From Primula veris (taxonomy: Eukaryota > Streptophyta > Magnoliopsida > Ericales > Primulaceae): DNA of 64,000 nucleotides. The notes beneath the pieces are model-generated. The model did not search any database. It saw only the letters and a program-made list of their open reading frames with translations, and had not been told where the DNA came from. Positions 57,508-64,000 of this stretch are shown piece after piece. Position numbers and translations under genes: made by a program. The stretch's first letter is position 1, and the number at the start of each line of letters is the position of its first letter. The DNA is taken from the NCBI GenBank assembly GCA_963682055.1, contig OY821747.1, forward strand, positions 17,968,258 through 18,032,257. The letters are read 5' to 3'.

Positions 57508-58953
57508 GTAAATTTACTGCTCAAAAGTATGACATAAACCAATATGAAACCAATCGTTTATAAAGAGTTAATTTCAGTTTAGTAACCTTTGTTTTGGACT
57601 AATATTAATTTGGTGATCTGATTTTGAAAAACACTTGATTTAGTAACCCGTATTTTTTATATATAAATGGTGGGAAAAACACACTTTTTTTATTAATTGG
57701 TGATAAAATAAATGCGGGGAAAACCCCATAGAACATAAATAAAGGTCAAGTTAGAGGAAATCTCAAAATATAGAGCCTCTAATCATGTAATAAACAAAAT
57801 TACACGATTAAATGATAATAACAACTTGCTACAATAAAAGAAAGCTGATAATTACATAATTTAGTAACCCATTTTATACAATGTTAATGATTTAGTAACC
57901 TTCGTCAATTGTTTGGATGGAAAACGTTAAACTTAAATTTAGAAGTTTTAAACATTTACACCACACTCCCAATAGTTTAGCAACGAACAATTCATCCACT
58001 AAATTGATTAAATTGACAAAATTAACCTATTTTTGAAAATAAAATTGTTTTTTAAAGCAGATTTTTAATTTAGCAACCTTTCTCGGAAAAAGGAAATTTT
58101 TCAAAGTATCTTTTTTCAAGATTTTTTTTTTTAAAAGGTTAGTTTATGATTAAAAAAAAAGGCTGTGAATTGTTTATCCTTTTACCAATACATTATTTGC
58201 GTAAATATTTTTTTCTGAATTGTTTACTCAAGTGAAACTTTTTTGAAAAAAAAAGATACGACTTAGAAAATAACTTAGTTTTTCATGATTTTTTTTTTCT
58301 TTAGATAAAACAACCTTTTCTAGGCATTGATTTATTTTGAAAAGAGATCTGTATACTATTTTTTTTCTTGATTCAATTTGGAAGATTAATTAATATTATT
58401 TTTTATTTATTATATTTAAATTTAAATTTATATATTTTTAAAAGGTAATATTTTTTAAAACAAAAATTATAACAAGTATTTTACACATTGATGCAAAAGT
58501 AATAAATAAATATAGATTTTACAAAATCTTGAATCGAAGGGAAAATTTTGTTTATTGTATTAAAAAAATTAAGTCAAAGTATTATAATTTTTAATATTTG
58601 TTAGCTTGATCTTCCTTCTTAATTATTTACGTGACGAGTTTTTTTCATCGTTCATTTTAAATTATTTCATTAAGTTAGAAACCAACAATAATGGTTTAGA
58701 GGCTACAACAATGGTTTTTGGACAGAGATTTCAATACGTTTTTAAAATTACAATCATTTATTAATATTGATGAATTTGATACTAGGTAGTTAAAGAAGAT
58801 AAACAATTAATATATTTTTTTTTATCATTTTGGGAATTTTAAATAATATAATGATTTATGAATACATTTGTGTGGGCAACCAGATCATCATTGCGTTATA
58901 CTTTTCAATATGTTATATTTTTTTGGCATGTCGAGAAATCAATTTGAATAAAA
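57508..58953. other. AT-rich DNA with TTTAGTAACC-type motifs
   Basis: 57560-57960 repeats 'tttagtaacc' or close variants at least six times, a pattern seen in degenerate short transposons; clear terminal repeats were not found. The rest is AT-rich without features. TAAAA at 58949-58953 is the target duplication of the next element. Confidence 0.4.
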
Positions 58954-60537
58954 TGTTGGTTTCCATGTACGAAATAACAATTAACAATAATTAAAGGACT
59001 AAACAAGAATAAACCAAAACCAGTGTAATCTTTATTAATTTCCAATTGGAATAGAATAAACTGATTACAACATGTAGGTACTGAAAAGTAATTAAAGCAA
59101 ACGTTATCAGATTATTATTAATTAATAATCTGATGTACTGATTTGCAATTAATAGAAACTGCCGGACTGAAAAGTATAAACTTAACAGCCGGACTGTTCT
59201 GATATGAATTGAAAGTACATGACTGAATTGAAACTATTCTAATTACAAAATTAAATTACAGAATAGTAATTACAGCAAAACACAGAACTTTAAACTAATT
59301 ACAGAAAGGTACAAACAGAATAGAAAAGCTACAGCTAAGTACTGGAAATTAAAATACTGAATTAAAAAAAAAATACATAAAAGTAAATTGCGGAAATTAA
59401 ATAACAGAATTGAAAATGGACAGAATTAAAAATGGACAGAAATGAAAATTAAAATAGGACGAGGCTACTGTTAACAGTATGCCCTTAACCGATATTCCCC
59501 CAACCACCTTGATATTTCTGGTTGTGTTGGCGCTTCGATCCCAAGGTACAACGTCTCGGATGACTCACCGAAAACTGGCGACGAGTCAAGGTCGAGCTGT
59601 TGGTGGGTGGTTCTCTCTGGTTCTAAAATGTAATGCTGATTTTTGAGAGATGATATATGCTGCTGTGTTTTATTTCCAGAATGTTATGTATATTTGACAT
59701 GTGGGGGGTCTGTCTATTTATAGGCTTGCTGAGTATCTCAGCCATTAAAATCACTTTACTACTGTCAGTTTTCGAAATTTGAAACTGCAGTATTAACTTT
59801 GCAATGAATTCATATTTATTGCAACAGTTACACATTTGCTGGGCGCTTTTCCCAAACAGGCGCGCTTTTCCCGAACAGGCGCGCTTTTCCCGAACAGGCG
59901 CGCTTTTCCCGAACAGGCGCGCTTTTCCCGAACAGGCGCGCTTTTCCCGAACAGGCGCGCTTTTCCCGAACAGGCGCGCTTTTCCCGAACAGGCGCGCTT
60001 TTCCCGAACAGGCGCGCTTTTCCCGAACAGGCGCACTTTTCCCGAACAGGCGCACTTTTCCCGAACAGGCGCACTTTTCCCGAACAGGCGCACTTTTCCC
60101 GAACAGGCGCACTTTTCCCGTCGAGCTGAAAACCCGACGAGCAAGCGCATGTGTGGTACACAATACACACATGTGTATGTGGACAAACTACTTAATATCC
60201 ACATGGGATACCTTAGTATATATATTGTAAAAATCACTCATGATTTTTCAATGTGGGATAACCCTCATGGGTTAAATCCCATTTCTTTTCTCATTTTCCA
60301 GCATTGACTTTATTTTCTATTTCGAGTACCAATTTTCGAATCCAATTATCATTCACACCCTTCATCCGAATAGGTCATGCGATATACCGTTGCGAAGCTC
60401 GTCGTACAAGCTACTCAAACGCTTTGAGTATGGCCTCAGAAAAACTGAGTAGTCGCATCGAAAATTGACTCAAAAATGGTCCCTGACCACTTGGAACAAC
60501 CATGTTTAAAACATGTTTTTCTACAATTTTTCCAACA
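58954..60537 (-). repeat. Copia solo LTR, 1584 bp, with TSD TAAAA
   Basis: Ends TGTTGG..CCAACA; both flanks carry TAAAA (58949-58953, 60538-60542). 60340-60420 matches the copia LTR at 35735-35815 (CGAATAGGTCATG, GATATACCGTT, GCGAAGCTCGTC), so it belongs to a related family. On the minus strand a TATA box (GCCTATAAATAGAC) lies near 59720. No internal region remains, so it arose by LTR-LTR recombination. Confidence 0.88.
59841..60121. repeat. 19-bp GC-rich minisatellite in the solo LTR
   Basis: About 14-15 nearly perfect copies of GGCGCGCTTTTCCCGAACA; roughly the last five change GCGC to GCAC. All frames are open across it because 19 is not a multiple of three and the unit lacks stops. Position: just before the conserved GTGTGGTACACA block, as with the minisatellite of the other copia LTR. 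Confidence 0.95.
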
Positions 60538-61772
60538 TAAAATATTATAAATAACAAAATAAAATAATCCTTTATTAACCAAATAATAAATATTCAGTCT
60601 AAATAGCTTAGAGGGAATATAAATATAATTAAGTGAAATGATCACTGTTTAAAAGTATATTTACCTCCTTGTATTTCTTTATCCATAGGTTTAGAGAAAA
60701 TTGTATTTTGCAATCATGTGAATAATTTATTTTCTTTTGAAAGATATGGGCACAAAGTAAATTTCAGTTAAATTTGCTGTATACAAATAAATTTGGAGTA
60801 TACATGTATTATTAATTTTAGTGTCGTTAACCGGTTCCACTAGGGCAGTGGTTAAGAAATCATTAAAGACATGTTTTTTTTTAATTTCGTTGTTCATTAG
60901 TTTTGGAAAAGGTGCATGTCTTTTAAAAAAATAAATCAAACATTAATGGATAATTAATTGTACCTATACTTAATGTTGTATGACTATTAACAACTACTTT
61001 TCTCGTTATTTATTTAGAATATTAAAAAAATCAATTATTTAATTAGAAAAAAAAAAAGAAATAAGCCTCAATTGCCTTCTCATAATAAAATACGTTTCAA
61101 ATTCTGCCTATTTTTTAATTTCATTATGTTTTTTTCGTAAGACAAAAAAATCCCACCAATTAACACTATAATTTTTAGTTCACAAAAATGATTTTATAAC
61201 TATTAATTATAAATTGGTCTGTATTTTACACTTTCATCCTACCATGTTTCTTTCTTCCTTAAGTAAAACTACATAAAATGATTTAAAGTTTACATGTAAT
61301 ATTTTGTTGATTTTCATATTAATTTGAAACACTTAGCTTTCAGAAAAATCTTATATTATGGTATATTGAAAATATCATTATCATTACCATAACAATAATT
61401 AAGTATACACCCATTGACTAAAATTGAATAATAATGTATTTGTTGTACGATATTATTGGACTATTTGACTTGTACTTTATGGGTCCAAGTTGGCTTGTAA
61501 CGCTATCCATCTATCTATATAAAGAGTGTCAGGGGTCTTATATTTCACATTCATTCATATACATTCTGATTAATAAAGACCATGTTGTTGTCTCTCTCTA
61601 TATTCTCTCTCTATATTCTCTCTCTATATCTATATACATATATATGTGAGCTAATATGTCACACAACAGTATTGATTTATTTGGAGAGAGACTATTAATC
61701 CCAATAAAGTATATCATTAATTTGGTTTGTACTTATCATTAATAAACTAGCATTTAATGAGGTATATCTATA
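60538..61772. other. AT-rich DNA, no gene seen
   Basis: No coding signal. A CTCTCTATATT tandem (about four units) lies at 61593-61630. Confidence 0.45.
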
Positions 61773-62092
61773 AGAGATAATTAATATTTACCGTATTCAA
61801 CTATCATGCGTTTTCGATTGGTATGCCTGAGTTCGAGTCCCATGCGCTGCTGTTTTTTTTGTTTTAGTTAATTTAGTTTTTTTTTAGTTAATTTAGTAGG
61901 TAAAAAGACCATTTTGGCCTTCAACATAACTGAAAACGTTAGTTGACGTCACTATTTAACGGTCAATTTGGACGGAAAATACTAAATCGAAAGTTTTCAT
62001 TTAGTACAGTATACTAATCAATAAACTTGTTAGTTCAATATACTAAATCGAAAACTCGTAATAGTTGAATATAGTAAATATTAATTATCTCT
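61773..62092. mobile_element. MITE with 45-bp inverted repeats, TSD ATCTATA
   Basis: Left end AGAGATAATTAATATTTAC and its near-perfect inverse at the right end; the inverted similarity continues through TATTCAACTAT and GTTTTCGATT for about 45 bp. Flanks ATCTATA at 61766-61772 and 62093-62099. 320 bp, non-coding. The duplication length (7, or 8 if one base is assigned differently) fits hAT or a related superfamily; the family is uncertain. Confidence 0.8.
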
Positions 62093-62564
62093 ATCTATAA
62101 TTCTTATCAAGTGCTGGGGCTCTTTTTATCATTTGCCTTAATTTTATGGGAAAAGCTACTATGGTAATTTAATAAGCATGTTTGGTTTAATTATGTTGTG
62201 GAATGTTTAATATGGTAATTTATTAATGACATTTTCTTTATTTAAGTAGCTTTACAAACATATCTTTGGTAATAATATAATGTTTTGGTAGTATACACAA
62301 CAATCATATACCTTTTAAAAGTTATTAAATGCTTAAACGAATCCACGACCAAACCGAAATTTTATTACCATAACTTTCAAGGATATTTTGAGCATAACCA
62401 TTATAAATCTTATTGACTATCACATTTAGTGGATTATAACAATCCCTTAACCTATACCTTTTGGTATTTAATAAGAATGTAAATTTTTCTATATGCGTAC
62501 CAATCAATAAGTTTGGCTGTGAAAAAAAAACTAAAAAGAACTTACTTATCTTACCATATTTTAG
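62093..62564. other. AT-rich DNA before host exon, no feature seen
   Basis: Probably intron or upstream sequence of host copy 5; the segment 62490-62564 resembles the intron before the exon at 6923 (a 'taccaat..aagtttggctgtg' stretch near 6846). Confidence 0.4.
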
Positions 62565-63934
62565 GATGGCTTGGAGGAAGTAAATAACATCCACTCGGGT
62601 AGTCAGTCAGTGCCAGTAATTCTAGTTTCGTCTCGCATGTCTATCAATGATGAGAAGGTAAATAGGAGTATAGTTTATTTTACAAACCTCTCGTTTATTT
62701 ATTATTTTTGAAATTGGTAAGAACATAAGTTGAATTGTCTTCAAAGACAAAAAGTTAAGTTGTACTACATTCTCACAATGCATTATATTTTAGGATGCTC
62801 CCGGAAAAATAAGAGGCAATGACTTGGGGAGTAAGTTCGTTGATGCAATTCGAGTCTCATCTTCCATCTTTATTAATGATAAGAAGTTAGATATATCGTT
62901 ATTTAGAATCGGACACTTTTTATAGATCGATTTAGAATTTTCAAAAACATAGGCTGTCTTTTCTTAAAAGACAAAAAAAGTTGAGTTTTTACACTAAAAT
63001 GGTTTAAATGCTCCTACTATTGCTACTAGTTCTGCTATTCCTCTTGTGCACCCTATTTGTTCTGAGTTAGATACTCCTTTCTTCTTGTTTTTAATTTTGA
63101 AATTTTCAGTTTGTACACAAATTACAGCTTATTGATTATTTACAGTAATTATGATTAAAAAGGTAAAATATGCAAATATTTTTAAAGGCTAATCTTTTAT
63201 TTTTGAAGGGTGTGCCAATGAAAATAAGTGGAACATTTTACTCGAAAGAAAGTACACCTGACATTCCAAGACATGGTGAACAGGTAAATCTAATGCTCAA
63301 AAGTCCCACATAAACAAAAATGAAACCATCTTTTATCAAATGGGTTCTTTTATGAAAATCATCTAGAAAAATATCGGGAAGTTAATGGTGACGGTTTAAC
63401 TACTATTTATTCAGAAAGTTACTGTCGTACAACCAATAAATTTGAAGGTCAAACTACAAACTCTTACTAAACCTGTGACATGGATAAAACTTTCGTTTAT
63501 CTTCTTTCTTCTATCTATTTCACTTTTGTTTTTTGAGGAAAAAAATGACGACATGGTACCTAGTTTTAAATGATTAGCTAATAAGGTATCAAATTATATG
63601 CATATTTATGGGTGACCACAAGTTTAATTCGTTAAAATGAAGTGAAACAATTCTATATTTGATACATTATGGGTTTTATTGGTAGATAAGACCACATAAT
63701 TATATGTTTATACATCATACATTAACAATGATAATTGTGACTAAGTAACTTCACATGTTTAGGGTAAGGAAAAATTTAACCGCAATCATAAAAACTTAAT
63801 TATCAATTTCTTCTTTGAAGAATCCTAAAAGGAGATGGGATAGTATTGATGGCGATGATCATGACGACAAGGTTCCGCTTTCCTTCCGCTTTCCTGGGAC
63901 ATCTACTATATATCTGATCGATGAAGATGAAAAG
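62565..63934 (+). pseudogene. Host repeat-exon gene, copy 5 (continues past the window)
   Basis: Exons: 62565-62657 (DGLEEVNNIHSGSQSVPVIL, MSINDEK), 62794-62886 (DAPGKIRGNDLGSKFVDAIR), 63209-63283 (GVPMKISGTFYSKEST) and 63821-63934 (NPKRRWDSIDGDDHDDK, GTSTIYLIDEDEK). All are phase 0 and multiples of three, with ttttag or ttgaag acceptors. Donors are gtaaat except for the second exon, where gt has become tt. The first two match copy 1 (2426-2663) almost exactly. This is the least damaged copy seen; apart from the lost donor it could encode protein. Product unknown. Confidence 0.6.
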
Positions 63935-64000
63935 GTAAATTTTAGTCACAAGTGTTGAACAATCTTTCATGAAAAATAGTTGGACACTGGAACATTATTA

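Noticed and set aside
57560..57960. Possible MITE based on repeated TTTAGTAACC
   Set aside because: No matching terminal inverted repeats or target duplication could be found by eye.
59623..60307. Long ORFs with 19-residue repeats on both strands
   Set aside because: Produced by the 19-bp minisatellite, whose length lets all frames stay open; the surrounding sequence is a solo LTR.
1..64000. tRNA, rRNA or microRNA genes
   Set aside because: No cloverleaf with A and B boxes, rRNA segment or clear microRNA hairpin was noticed; a covariance-model scan would be needed to exclude them.

Overview
The window is nuclear DNA from a flowering plant, probably a eudicot. It is AT-rich, carries plant-type introns and TATA boxes, and is dominated by plant LTR retrotransposons: Ty3/gypsy Tekay-like and Tat-like elements, and Ty1/copia. 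No intact host gene is complete in the window. By eye roughly two thirds of the sequence is mobile DNA; the rest is a broken, tandemly duplicated host gene family that I do not recognise.

Layout. 1-2425: 3' end and 3' LTR of a Tekay-like element inserted into a host exon (TSD CTATC). 2426-8137: remnants of one host gene copy, then the promoter, start codon and repeated small exons of the next. 8138-13511: Tekay LTR pieces in opposite orientations around an LTR of another family, plus a truncated Tekay integrase end. 13512-14578: the last exon of the interrupted host gene. 14579-32026: one 17.4-kb Tat-like gypsy element (TSD TGCAC). Its gag-pol is on the minus strand; about 8.5 kb between pol and the 3' LTR carries at least eight plus-strand (antisense) coiled-coil genes, several with their own TATA boxes and one with introns, followed by an 84/75-bp tandem repeat. 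32027-35157: host flank and the 3' end of another host gene copy. 35158-42058: a young Ty1/copia element with an uninterrupted 1463-codon gag-pol. 42785-47486: a CACTA-like DNA transposon carrying an intron-containing chimera of an FtsH-type AAA ATPase fragment and the 3' end of a BiP (ER HSP70) gene including its HDEL codons. 47800-48085: LINE RNase H fragment. 48423-57245: a decayed, nearly full Tekay element. 57246-64000: further copies of the host gene family, with a copia solo LTR (58954-60537, TSD TAAAA) and a MITE (61773-62092, TSD ATCTATA).

The host family is built of small phase-0 exons of about 93-108 bp, each encoding a 31-36 residue module with a recurring F-x-D-A-x-x-V core, and ends in a conserved exon finishing YVNYELI. 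Parts of about five copies are present, each disrupted by transposons, frameshifts or deletions.

The strongest candidates for a new system are the antisense multi-gene cargo of the Tat-like element and the FtsH-BiP chimera in the CACTA-like element. Identity and lineage calls come from reading motifs by eye; no database search was possible.
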